Positions 52,352 through 61,051 of a DNA stretch of 64,000 nucleotides are shown in pieces (position 1 is the first letter of the stretch; each line of letters opens with the position of its first letter). A program made the position numbers and the translations under genes. The notes beneath the pieces were generated by a model. That model worked only from the letters and a program-made list of their open reading frames with translations. It searched no databases and had not been told where the DNA came from. The stretch comes from Acidipropionibacterium timonense (lineage in GTDB: Bacteria; Actinomycetota; Actinomycetes; Propionibacteriales; Propionibacteriaceae): positions 443,140-507,139 of the forward strand of contig NZ_LR027558.1 in assembly GCF_900605005.1 (NCBI RefSeq). Direction: 5' to 3'.

Positions 52352-54006
52352 ATGAGGATGACGCAGGACATGTCCGCACTTCTCGACCGCCTGCTGGCTG
52401 GACGGGAGAACGAGGTCGTCGAGTTCAAGACGGCGGCACGGCAATTCTCCGAGGAGAGGACCGGTGAGTACGTCTCCGCGCCGAACAATGAGGCCAATCT
52501 GCGCGGAGTCGAAGCGGGCTGGCTCGTGTTCGGGGTCTCCGATGATCGTCGCGCGGTAGGCACGGAACACCTGAGCGCTGTCGAACAGTGTCAGCGATTG
52601 AAATTGCACCTCAGTCAATCGATCGATCAAGGGCTTACCGTACGTGACATCCATGAAGTCGTGTATTCAGGTAAGCGCGTGGTGCTGTTGGAGATTCCGG
52701 CGGCGCCACGTGGTATTCCGATATCTTGGAAAGGGGACTACCGGGCGCGAGCCGGACAGAGTCTGGTACCGCTCTCACTCGACAAGCTGGACGAGATCCG
52801 TCGGCAGACGATCAACGTGGACTGGTCGGCCGTCGTCGTGCCGGAGGCCACCCTGGAGCATCTTGACCCGGCCGCCATTGCTCGAGCTCGTCAGGGCTTC
52901 AAGGAGCGATATGCGTCGCGCATCCCGAACCGGACATCGATGGCTGGAGCGATGAAACCTTCCTCGCCAGGGCCAGGTTGACCCGCGACGGCAAGCTCAC
53001 GCGGGCCGCGCTGCTGTTGCTCGGGGCGGGCACCTCGACGCACCTCCTGACTCCCCACCCGGCGCAGATGACCTGGAAGCTCATGGGGGAGCAACGGGCG
53101 TACGAGCACTTCCATCCCCCGTTCCTGCTCAGCGCCACAGAACTCGCCAGTCGCATCCGCAACGTGCAGCTCCGGCTCATGCCTCCCGATGAGCTGATCT
53201 ACCGGGAGGTGAGCAAGTACGATGAGCGGAGCCTGCTCGAGGCGATCTACAACTGCATTGCGCACCAAGACTATTCGACATGTTCCCGGATCATCGTCAC
53301 CGAGTATCCGGACCGTATCACCTTCGAGAGCGACGGTGAGTTCTTTGACGGCGTTCCGGATGACTACGTGCTGGACGAACGGACTCCGCACCGGTACCGC
53401 CACCCCTGCCTCGTAGAGGCGATGACCGAGCTTCATCTCATCGATCAGATGGGTTACGGTATCCACCGTATGGTTCGGGATCAGATGCGCAGGTTCCTAC
53501 CATTGCCCGACTACGATCTCAGCTCACCCGGAGTCGTGAAGCTCACGATCCCTGGTGCGGTCATCGATCAGGCCTACTCCCAGATGCTCATGATTCGCAC
53601 CGACCTGCCCCTGGACGATGTCCTTGCCCTGGACCGGGTGCAGAAGCGGCTCGACATCAGCCCTGCAGCCATCGCGCACCTGCGGAAGGAGAAGCTCATC
53701 GAGGGGAGGCAGCCGCACCTACGCGTGTCCGAGGCGATCGCTGGTGCCACGGGCAAGCTCGCTGACTACGTGCGCACGCGTCCCCAGACCGATGCGCACT
53801 ACGCGACACTGGTCAAGGACTTCCTGCGCCGCAACGGGTGCGCATCCCGTGCGGACATCAACACGCTGCTTGTGCCCTTGTTGCCCGAGGTCTTGACGGA
53901 GCAGCAGAAGCTCACCAAGGTGTCCAACCTCCTGTCGAAGCTCAAGAGGGAGGGATCGATCGTCAACACCGGAACTCGTGGCAGGCCGAGGTGGGTGCTT
54001 GTCTAG
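52352..54006 (+). pseudogene. Frameshifted AlbA_2 (Schlafen-like) ATP-binding/regulatory protein
   Basis: The first frame from ATG 52352 carries the AlbA_2 domain: ENEVVEFKTAARQF, VFGVSDDRRAVGTEH and VVLLEIPAAPRGIPI...YRARAGQSLVPLS. After FKERYASR (about 52915) the frame shifts, and the expected continuation DIDGWSDETFLARARLT and GKLTRAALLLLG is read in the frame that ends at 54006. That part contains the HATPase-like and wHTH regions (EAIYNCIAHQDYS; MGYGIHRMVRDQMRRFLPLPDY). One indel near 52915-52925 explains it. Base composition is visibly less GC-rich than neighbours. These proteins occur in accessory DNA as regulators of unknown target. Confidence 0.82.
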
Positions 54007-54224
54007 ACTCGGGGTCCGAGCGCGCGCTGCACGAATGAAATACAGCCGGGCATCGGAGAATTCCCTAGTCGTCACGGTGTCGCCTTTTGTAGATCGGCTC
54101 ACGCATGACGCACTCCAAGAAAAGAGGACCGCATGATGCGGGCTTCCGTTCGAGACCTGGCAGCGCTGGACCGACGCGGTCGATCTCATCGCGTTTGACC
54201 GTGTCGGTCCGGCCCGGCGTCGCC

Positions 54225-55274
54225 TCAGCGTCGGGGGTCGATGGCGATCTTGATCCCCGCGTGGCCGGTGACGGCGTCGATGGCCTCGCGCCACTGGGAC
54301 AGCCCGAAGGTGTGGGTGACGATCGGCTTCTCGTCGATGGTCCCGGCGGCGAGCATGTCGACGGCTCGGTGGACGTCGGCTCGGCGGGCGTTGGAGCCGC
54401 CGCTCACGGTGAGTTCGTTGTAGTGGACGGTGTTCGGCTGGACCGTCGCCGAGCTGCCCTTGGGGAACCCGGCGAACCAGCTCACCCGGCCGCCCGGGGC
54501 GGCCAGGTCGAGGGACTGGTCGGCGATCTCGTTGCGTCCGATGGCGACGACGACGACGTCGGCCCCCCACCCGCCGGTGACCTCGGCGACGGTGGCGACC
54601 AAGGAGTCGGGGGAGGCCGTGAGTGCCCCGAGGGCGGTGGCCCGCTCCCGGCGATCGGCGTGCTTCTCGCAGAGGATGACCTGTCGTGCCCCGCAGGCCA
54701 GTGCCAGCTGGGTGTGCAGCAGGCCGATGGCCCCGCCGCCGATGACGACGACGGTCTCACCCGGGTTGACCCCGCCGTGCCGGGTATGACCGTTGAGGAC
54801 GCACGACAACGGCTCCGACAGGGCCAACCGGTTGGCGGGCAGCTCCCGCGGGCTGACGATGACGTTGCCGCGGCTCACCGCCCGGGCCGGCACGAGGAGG
54901 TACGGCGCCAGACCGCCGTCGATCCCGTAGCCGATGAGCTCCATCGACTCGCACAGGTGTTCCCGGCCCGCCAGGCAGGCCCGGCACACCCCGCACGACA
55001 GGACGATGGACACCGTCGCCTGGCAGCCGGGAGCCAGGCCCGTGACGCCCTCGCCGACCGCCTCGATGCGCCCGGCGACCTCGTGGCCGAGGGTCACCCC
55101 GGGGCGCACCCCGCTCGTCTTCTGGCCGCTGATGATGCGTAGGTCGGTGCCGCAGATCGTCGTCGCCTCGACTGCCAGGAGCACCTCGCCGGGGCCGGGT
55201 GTCGGAACGGGCTTGTCGGTGAGGGCGACCTCCCCGGGGCCGAGCAGGGTGAGGGCGGGCATGGAGTTCGACAT
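54225..55274 (-). CDS. Zinc-dependent alcohol dehydrogenase (polyol dehydrogenase-like)
   Basis: A 349-residue medium-chain dehydrogenase. Catalytic zinc ligands lie in ATTICGTDL and LGHEVAGRI; the structural zinc is held by CGVCRACLAGREHLC. The cofactor fold is VVVIGGGAIGLLHTQLALACGARQVILCEK (NAD type). The overall pattern is close to threonine/sorbitol/galactitol-1-phosphate dehydrogenases. GAAGGAG precedes ATG 55274. It diverges from the fused DhaK-DhaL kinase with a shared AT-rich control region, suggesting joint use in polyol or ketose metabolism. Confidence 0.88.
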   Translation of the reverse strand: MSNSMPALTLLGPGEVALTDKPVPTPGPGEVLLAVEATTICGTDLRIISGQKTSGVRPGVTLGHEVAGRIEAVGEGVTGLAPGCQATVSIVLSCGVCRACLAGREHLCESMELIGYGIDGGLAPYLLVPARAVSRGNVIVSPRELPANRLALSEPLSCVLNGHTRHGGVNPGETVVVIGGGAIGLLHTQLALACGARQVILCEKHADRRERATALGALTASPDSLVATVAEVTGGWGADVVVVAIGRNEIADQSLDLAAPGGRVSWFAGFPKGSSATVQPNTVHYNELTVSGGSNARRADVHRAVDMLAAGTIDEKPIVTHTFGLSQWREAIDAVTGHAGIKIAIDPRR

Positions 55275-55417
55275 CGTGGCGTCTCCTTCGAGCACGAAGT
55301 AACATGAGTCATGATGATTCTCTCATCGTTGATGATGATCATCGCGGTAATCCACATCACACCGCCACTCGCCCGGACCACGGTGGCCCGGACCGACCCA
55401 TGGGAGGCACGTCCGTC
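55275..55417. promoter_or_regulatory. Divergent control region of the dehydrogenase and kinase genes
   Basis: This AT-rich patch contains the perfect palindrome GATGATCATC (55334-55343) and repeated ATGATGA/TCATGATGA blocks between 55303 and 55345. It separates two divergent starts and probably holds both promoters and a regulator site. No -35/-10 pair stands out clearly enough to mark. The palindrome differs from the dyad at 59248, so a different regulator may act here. Confidence 0.45.
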
Positions 55418-57109
55418 ATGACCCGACTCGTCAACGATCCCGTCGATTTCCCGGCCCAGGCCGTCGCTGGCCTGGCCAGCGCCTTCCCGAACCATCTGCG
55501 ACCGGTGTTCGGTGGCGTCGTGCGCGCGACCCGCACCGAGCCCGGCAAGGTGGCCCTCGTCGTCGGCGGCGGGTCGGGCCACTACCCGGCCTTCGCCGGC
55601 TGGGTCGGCCAGGGATTCGCCGACGGGGCGGTGTGCGGCAACATCTTCGCCTCGCCCTCGGCCGCCCAGGCGCACGCCGTGTGCAAGGCCGCCGATCGCG
55701 GCGCCGGGGTCCTCATCGGCTTCGGCAACTACGCCGGTGACGTCCTGCACTTCGGACAGGCCGCCGAACGACTGCGCAACGAGGGCATCGACGCCCGCTG
55801 CATCCTTGTCACCGACGACATCGCCTCGGCCGGGCCCGACGAGCACACCAAGCGCCGCGGCATCGCCGGTGACCTGCCGGTGTTCAAGGTCACCGCAGCC
55901 GCCTGCGAGCAGGGCCTGGGCATCGACGAGGTGGAGCAGGTCTTCCAGCGCGTCAACGACCGCACCCGCTCCTTCGGCGTCGCCTTCAGCGGCTGCACCC
56001 TGCCGGGCGCCGACGGCCCGCTGTTCCGCGTCGAGCCCGGTCAGATGGGCGTGGGCATGGGTATTCACGGGGAGCCCGGCATCCACGACGCCGCCCTGGG
56101 CACCTCCGACGACGTCGCCGCCCTCCTCGTCGAGGGGCTGCTCGCCGACCGCCCCGAGAACCCGGGCAGCCGGGTCGTCCCCGTCGTCAACGGCCTGGGC
56201 GACACCAAGTACGAGGAGCTCTTCGTCCTGTGGAACGATATCCGCCGTCGGCTCGTCGACGCCGGTCTGGAGGTCGTCGACCCGCAGGTCGGCGAGTTCG
56301 TCACGAGCCTCGACATGGCCGGCGTCTCGCTCACCCTGGTGTGGCTCGACGAGGTCATCGAACCGCTGTGGCTGGCCCCCTGTGACACCCCGGCCTTCCG
56401 TCGCGGGGCCGTCGACGCCGCCGCCCTCGACACCACCGAGCTGCCCCAGGAGGCCGAGCAGGTGAGCGTCGCCGAGCCCGGGACCGAGGCCTCGTGGCAG
56501 GTCGCCGGCAGGGTCGTCGAGGTGCTCGACGCCGTCGGCGCGGTGCTGGCGGCCCAGCAGGAGGAGCTCGGCCGGCTCGACGCCGTCGCCGGGGACGGGG
56601 ACCACGGCATCGGCATGGCGAGGGGGTCGGCCGCCGCGGCCGCCGAGGCATCGCGTGTCGCGTCCCAGGACGCCGGCGCGGCGACCACCCTCACCGCTGC
56701 CGGTGCCGCCTGGTCGGAGCACGCCGGGGGCACCTCCGGTGCCCTGTGGGGTGCCCTGCTCACCGCCGTCGGGTCGCAGCTCGGAGACGACCGCGGAGCC
56801 GACGAGGTCGACCTGCCCGAGGCCTTCGCCGCCGCCCTCGACGCCGTCGTGCGACTCGGTGGGGCGCAGGTCGGGGACAAGACGATGGTCGACTCGATGA
56901 GCCCCTTCGTCGCCGCCCTCCGGTCCGACGCAGCCTGGGCCGAGGCGGTGTCCGCGGCCCGGGCCGGGGCAGACTCGACCAAGGACCTCGTCGCCCGTCT
57001 GGGACGTGCGCGGCCGCTGGGGGAGCGGTCCCTGGGCACCCCCGACCCCGGTGCGGTGTCCTTTGTCACGGTCGTCGAGACGGTCGGACACGCCCTCGGC
57101 AAGGACTGA
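55418..57109 (+). CDS. Fused DhaK-DhaL kinase (dihydroxyacetone/erythrulose kinase-like)
   Basis: A 563-residue ATP-dependent ketose kinase with both domains in one chain. DhaK (about 1-330) shows VVGGGSGHYPAFAGWVGQG, CGNIFASPSA and the substrate-binding H217 in GVGMGIHGEPG, equivalent to the His that forms a hemiaminal with the ketose. DhaL (about 360-563) has DAVAGDGDHGIGMARG and EHAGGTSGALWGALL for Mg-ATP. No PTS DhaM gene is near. The same architecture is used by dihydroxyacetone kinases and by actinobacterial L- or D-erythrulose kinases. The start is ATG 55418. Confidence 0.9.
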   Translation: MTRLVNDPVDFPAQAVAGLASAFPNHLRPVFGGVVRATRTEPGKVALVVGGGSGHYPAFAGWVGQGFADGAVCGNIFASPSAAQAHAVCKAADRGAGVLIGFGNYAGDVLHFGQAAERLRNEGIDARCILVTDDIASAGPDEHTKRRGIAGDLPVFKVTAAACEQGLGIDEVEQVFQRVNDRTRSFGVAFSGCTLPGADGPLFRVEPGQMGVGMGIHGEPGIHDAALGTSDDVAALLVEGLLADRPENPGSRVVPVVNGLGDTKYEELFVLWNDIRRRLVDAGLEVVDPQVGEFVTSLDMAGVSLTLVWLDEVIEPLWLAPCDTPAFRRGAVDAAALDTTELPQEAEQVSVAEPGTEASWQVAGRVVEVLDAVGAVLAAQQEELGRLDAVAGDGDHGIGMARGSAAAAAEASRVASQDAGAATTLTAAGAAWSEHAGGTSGALWGALLTAVGSQLGDDRGADEVDLPEAFAAALDAVVRLGGAQVGDKTMVDSMSPFVAALRSDAAWAEAVSAARAGADSTKDLVARLGRARPLGERSLGTPDPGAVSFVTVVETVGHALGKD

Positions 57110-57236
57110 ACGGCCGGCCCATGAGGTCGTCGAGCCCCCGCCTCATCCAGCGGGACGTCCCCCGTGCCGGCGGCGCCGGTCCGGTGCGGGGCTTCCCGAC
57201 CGCGGGCTCGGTCGGCCGAGGTGCGGCGGACGGACG

Positions 57237-57740
57237 TCAGCGGGCCGTGACCGGAGGCTTGGCGCTCCACGGGAAGACGATCCACCTGTCGGTGACCCGC
57301 CACTGGAAGTCCGGCTGCACCACGGTGCGCGGCTTCGTGTAGAGCACCGCCGAGCGGACGTCGGCCCCGAACCCGCGCAGCAGCTTGAGGACGAGCGCCA
57401 GGGTCCGCCCCGAGTCGGCGACGTCGTCGACGACGAGGATTCGCTTGCCGCGGATCGAGTCGGTGTCGAGCATCGGGGCCAGCAGCACCGGGTCGGCCAG
57501 GGTCTCCTCGACGTCGGTGTAGAACTCGACGTTGATGGCGTCGGTGAGCTTGACGCCCAGGGAGTAGGTGAGCGCCCCACCGGGGATCATGCCGCCGCGT
57601 GCCACGGCGATGAGGACCTCGGGGCGGAACCCGGAGTCGGCGACCTGTCGAGCGAGCTCCTCCTGGGCCTGTCCGAAGAGATCCCAGGTGAGCACCTCCT
57701 TGTCGGTGAGGTCGGTGGAGTCTGCGTGGTACGCGGTCAT
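57237..57740 (-). CDS. Purine-type phosphoribosyltransferase (Gpt/hypoxanthine-like)
   Basis: From ATG 57740 the protein is 167 residues, a type I PRTase. The PRPP-binding signature is RILVVDDVADSGRTL (two adjacent Asp). VLIAVARGGMIPGGALTYSLG holds the PPi loop. The ending RWIVFPWSAKPPV resembles xanthine/hypoxanthine PRTases of the Gpt type. It belongs to purine salvage, not to the surrounding sugar genes, and is oppositely oriented to them. Confidence 0.88.
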   Translation of the reverse strand: MTAYHADSTDLTDKEVLTWDLFGQAQEELARQVADSGFRPEVLIAVARGGMIPGGALTYSLGVKLTDAINVEFYTDVEETLADPVLLAPMLDTDSIRGKRILVVDDVADSGRTLALVLKLLRGFGADVRSAVLYTKPRTVVQPDFQWRVTDRWIVFPWSAKPPVTAR

Positions 57741-57788
57741 GGGCACACCCTACCGATGCCCCTGCGCTCCCGACCTGGCACCCGGGGC

Positions 57789-58286
57789 TCAGTCGAGGAC
57801 GAGCTGGTACAGGACGACCTCACGCCAGCTGTCGAACTTGCGCGCGGCCTGGGGGATCCGGCCCACCTCGCGGAACCCGAGCCGGGCGTGGAAGCGCAGG
57901 CTGGCCTCGTTGTCGGCGTCGATGACCGCGACGAAGCAGTGGATCGCCGCCGCCCTCGCCCGCGCGGTGAGTTCGGCCATGAGGGCCGTGCCGACCCCCT
58001 GTCCGCGGACCTCGTCACACAGCCAGATGCTCGTCTCGGCCGTCGGGTCGTAGCCGGGCAGGTCACGGAACTGGTGATGGCAGGCGTAACCGACGGGTTC
58101 CCCGTCGATCTCGGCGACGAGCACCGGCCGTCCCTGGGCGACGAGGTCGGTCCACCAGGCGGTGCGTTGGTCGACGGTCGCCTCGACGAGGGCGTAGGAC
58201 GAGGTCGTCCGCACTGCGGCGCTGTTGTACAGGGCGGTCATGGCCGGGATGTCCTCGGCCCTCATGTCACGGATGAGGGTGCTCAC
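57789..58286 (-). CDS. GNAT family N-acetyltransferase
   Basis: A 165-residue GNAT enzyme with IRDMRAEDIPAMTALYNSA at the N-terminus and the acetyl-CoA-binding VRGQGVGTALMAEL (R/QxxGxG/A). The C-terminal INADNEAS-like segment (AVIDADNEASLRFHARLGFREVGRI) matches the phosphinothricin-acetyltransferase-like (Pat/YwnH) subgroup that acetylates amino acid analogues. The start is GTG 58286. It lies between two parts of the sugar cluster without an evident link. Confidence 0.88.
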   Translation of the reverse strand: MSTLIRDMRAEDIPAMTALYNSAAVRTTSSYALVEATVDQRTAWWTDLVAQGRPVLVAEIDGEPVGYACHHQFRDLPGYDPTAETSIWLCDEVRGQGVGTALMAELTARARAAAIHCFVAVIDADNEASLRFHARLGFREVGRIPQAARKFDSWREVVLYQLVLD

Positions 58287-58403
58287 GGCCGGTAGCCTAC
58301 GGTCGCGTCCACCCCGTCCCGTCGCCGTCTCGGCACCCGGCGGACCACGGTCGCGACGGCGACATCGGTCCCCACCCACCACCCCGGAGAACCAGAGGCA
58401 CTC

Positions 58404-59219
58404 ATGAGCACCAAGAAGCCATCCGCACCGGTCGGACCGCGGGCCCGTCAGCTCGCGATCGCCCAGGCCGTCATCCGCAACGGCTCGGCGAGCATCGACG
58501 AGCTCGTCGCCCTCACCGGGGTCTCGGCCATGACGGTGTACCGCGACCTCACCTCCCTCGAGGACAGTGGTGTCCTGCAGCGCCATCGCGGGCTCGTCGT
58601 CGCGGTCGCCAGTGGACTGCACGAGGCCGACGCCGAGTTCCGGCTCGAGCAGAGCTCTGCCGAGAAGCGTGCCGTGGCGGCCTGCGCCGGCCAGCTCATC
58701 GGTGCGGGCAGCTCGATCATGCTCGACGACTCCACCTCGGCGGTGTGGGTGCTGCGGTCCCTGCCGGATCTGTCGGCGGTGACGGTCGTGACGAACTCCC
58801 TCCTCGTGGCCAGGGAGGTCACCGATGTCGCCAGGTCCGAACGGCTCGTCGTCACCGGGGGGGAGTACCAGGCCTGGGCCCACGCCCTCATGGGGCCCGC
58901 CGCGGTGCGCACCATCCGCTCCATGCACGCCGACACGTGCATCGTCTCGGCCTCGGGCATCTTCGAGACGGGCTGCTACCACCCCTACCAGGAGGTCGTC
59001 GAGGTCAAGCGGGCCATGCTCGACTCGGCCGAGTCCAAGGTGCTCCTGCTCGACCACACGAAGTTCAACCGTCGTGCCCTCTTCAAGTTCGCTGATCTGC
59101 AGGAGTTCGACCACGTCATCGTCGACGCGCTCACCCCGGCGACCGTCATCACGCACCTCGAGGGACTGGGGGTCCAGGTGACCGTCGCCACCGGCGAGGG
59201 TGAGAATCCCAACATCTGA
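58404..59219 (+). CDS. DeoR family transcriptional regulator
   Basis: The 271-residue repressor has an N-terminal HTH at about 18-60 (ARQLAIAQAVIRNGSASIDELVALTGVSAMTVYRDLTSLEDSGVLQ) and a C-terminal sugar-phosphate-sensing DeoRC domain with LDDSTSAVWVL, VVTNSLL and ESKVLLLDHTKFNRRALFKFADL. DeoR proteins respond to phosphorylated sugars. It is followed by a promoter region with a perfect dyad (59248-59266) and then the rpiB operon, its most likely target. Confidence 0.92.
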   Translation: MSTKKPSAPVGPRARQLAIAQAVIRNGSASIDELVALTGVSAMTVYRDLTSLEDSGVLQRHRGLVVAVASGLHEADAEFRLEQSSAEKRAVAACAGQLIGAGSSIMLDDSTSAVWVLRSLPDLSAVTVVTNSLLVAREVTDVARSERLVVTGGEYQAWAHALMGPAAVRTIRSMHADTCIVSASGIFETGCYHPYQEVVEVKRAMLDSAESKVLLLDHTKFNRRALFKFADLQEFDHVIVDALTPATVITHLEGLGVQVTVATGEGENPNI

Positions 59220-59247
59220 GCGCAATTCACAGAGTTTCATGGTGTCT

Positions 59248-59266
59248 CTAACACAAGTCGTGTTAG
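59248..59266. promoter_or_regulatory. Candidate DeoR operator
   Basis: CTAACAC-AAGTC-GTGTTAG is a perfect 7-base dyad with a 5-base spacer, 29 bases after the deoR stop and 55 bases before the rpiB ATG. A TTCACA (59226-59231) upstream and a TAACAC overlapping the left arm could form a promoter covered by the operator. The region is AT-rich in contrast to the flanking genes. Confidence 0.65.
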
Positions 59267-59321
59267 TTTCTGGTCTGTCGGGCGATGGCCCGACGGCTCG
59301 CAACGAGGCACCGGAGGAACC

Positions 59322-59819
59322 ATGGGATTTCGTATCGTCGTCGCCGCCGATCCGGCCGGCGTCGACTACAAGGACACCATCAAGGCCGATCTGGAGGCCG
59401 ACCCCAGGGTCGACGAGGTCATCGACGTCGGCGTGACCAAGGGGGAGAACACCCTCTACCCGCACGTCGGCATCGCCGGGGCCAGGCTCATCGTCGAGGG
59501 GAAGGCCGACCGCGGCATCTTCTTCTGCGGCACGGGCATGGGCATGGCCATCTCGGCCAACAAGGTGCCGGGCATCCGGGCCTGCACCGCCCACGACAGC
59601 TTCTCGGTGGAGCGTCTCATCATGTCGAACGACGCCCACGTCCTGTGCCTCGGCCAGCGTGTCATCGGTCGTGAGCTCGCCCGGCGTCTGGCCCGCGAGT
59701 TCCTCGACTACACCTTCGACCCGTCGTCCCACTCCAAGGCCAACGTCGACCTCATCGAGGCCTACGAGAAGGGCGCCGTCGACGGTGCCCAGATCGCCGG
59801 AGCCGGCGAGAGCTGCTGA
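59322..59819 (+). CDS. rpiB: RpiB/LacAB family sugar-phosphate isomerase
   Basis: A 165-residue isomerase with the catalytic Cys C69 in [27 protein letters not shown] and the late [15 protein letters not shown]. The N-terminal [14 protein letters not shown] differs from housekeeping ribose-5-phosphate isomerase B (usually DHAG), and is closer to RpiB homologues of polyol pathways such as erythrulose-4-phosphate isomerases. GGAGG precedes ATG 59322. It is the first structural gene of the DeoR-linked operon. Confidence 0.9.
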   Translation: MGFRIVVAADPAGVDYKDTIKADLEADPRVDEVIDVGVTKGENTLYPHVGIAGARLIVEGKADRGIFFCGTGMGMAISANKVPGIRACTAHDSFSVERLIMSNDAHVLCLGQRVIGRELARRLAREFLDYTFDPSSHSKANVDLIEAYEKGAVDGAQIAGAGESC

Positions 59820-59938
59820 CCCCGGCCCCGGGCGGACGTCGCGAGGGCGTCCGTCCGGGTCGGTCCGCCGGCGCGGGAGCCGGTGGACCATCACCATCAC
59901 CCGGCGCGGGGCCTACCCGCCAGACCTGAGGAACACAG

Positions 59939-61018
59939 TTGTTCACAGCATCCATCGGAGTCTTCCTCTTCGGACTCCTCGCCGCCATCGCAGGTGGCGC
60001 AGTCGGTGCCGCCATCGGCGGCAACTACGCCTTCGTCCTCACCGGTTTCGCCGTCCTGGCATCCTGGGGCATGTTCGCGGCCACGGGCAACACCTTCGGC
60101 TTCGACTACCTGGCCTTCGGCCCGTTCATGGGCCCGCACATCGCCTTCGCCGGTGGGGTGGCCGGTGCCATCTACGCCCGCTACCGCGGTCACCTCGGTG
60201 ACGGCAAGGACGTCAACACGCCGCTGGCCGGCCTGGGGCGCCCGGACATCCTCCTCGTCGGTGCCGTCTTCGGTGTCTTCGGCTACCTGTGCCAGATGGG
60301 CGTGGCCAACCTCCCCTGGTTCGGCAAGCACACCGACTCCGTCGCCCTCACCGTCCTGCTGTCCAACCTCCTGGCGCGCCTCGTCTTCGGTGGTGTTCCC
60401 GGCAAGGGTCTGTTCCACGGTTCACTTCACAACCCCGAGCTCTTCCACGAGGGGGCCACGAGCTTCCCGGCCAAGATCAAGCCCGGCCCCAACGGTCGCT
60501 GGCTGGAGTGGCAGGAGAAGCCGAGCCAGCTCATCACCATCGGCTCGCTCTTCGGCATCCTCGCCGGCGGTGCCTCGCTCTTCCTGGCGGCCAACGTCGG
60601 TGCCCGCCTCACCAAGCTCGGGTTCGCCAACAGCCTGGCCGCCGCGAACGCCAATTCCTTCACCTTCGGCATCTCGGCCGTCATCATTCTCTTCCTCATC
60701 ACGAACCGGAACATGCCGGTCCAGCACCACGTGACGAACATCGCCGGCCTGGCCGCCATCCAGTTCTTCCCGCTGCTCATGGGCAAGACCTTCGCGACGT
60801 ACACCTGGACCGCCACGAGCACGTGGGACTCCCACACCTGGCTCATGGCCTTCCTGGCCCTCGTCATCGCCGCGATCTTCGGCATCTTCGCCGCCGGTCT
60901 GGCCGAGTTCTGCGCCCGCCTCTGGTACGACCGCGGCACGAGCCACATCGACCCGCCGGCCGCCGCCATCTGGCTGTCCAACACCGTCGTCGTCACCCTG
61001 GCAGCCCTGCTGTCCTGA
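59939..61018 (+). CDS. Unrecognised ten-helix integral membrane protein, candidate transporter
   Basis: A 359-residue protein with about ten hydrophobic segments and Gly-rich helices: SIGVFLFGLLAAIAGGAVGA, AFGPFMGPHIAFAGGVAGAI, ILLVGAVFGVFGYLCQMGV, LITIGSLFGILAGGASLFLA, HVTNIAGLAAIQFFPLLMG and ALVIAAIFGIFAAGLAEFCA. A hydrophilic stretch of about 45 residues in the middle (GKGLFHGSLHNPELFHEGA to WLEWQEKPS) breaks the hydrophobic pattern. It is not MFS, SSS, ABC or PTS EIIC by any motif I know. The start is TTG 59939 after GAGGA. Position inside a polyol operon with no other transporter in view makes it the likely importer; this is inference. Confidence 0.7.
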   Translation: MFTASIGVFLFGLLAAIAGGAVGAAIGGNYAFVLTGFAVLASWGMFAATGNTFGFDYLAFGPFMGPHIAFAGGVAGAIYARYRGHLGDGKDVNTPLAGLGRPDILLVGAVFGVFGYLCQMGVANLPWFGKHTDSVALTVLLSNLLARLVFGGVPGKGLFHGSLHNPELFHEGATSFPAKIKPGPNGRWLEWQEKPSQLITIGSLFGILAGGASLFLAANVGARLTKLGFANSLAAANANSFTFGISAVIILFLITNRNMPVQHHVTNIAGLAAIQFFPLLMGKTFATYTWTATSTWDSHTWLMAFLALVIAAIFGIFAAGLAEFCARLWYDRGTSHIDPPAAAIWLSNTVVVTLAALLS

Positions 61019-61051
61019 CGACCTCCACCCCCTCATCCCAAGGAGCACACC

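Noticed and set aside
57237-58286. Phosphoribosyltransferase and GNAT genes as parts of the polyol system
   Set aside because: They run opposite to the cluster, belong to purine salvage and acetylation families, and share no control sequence with it.
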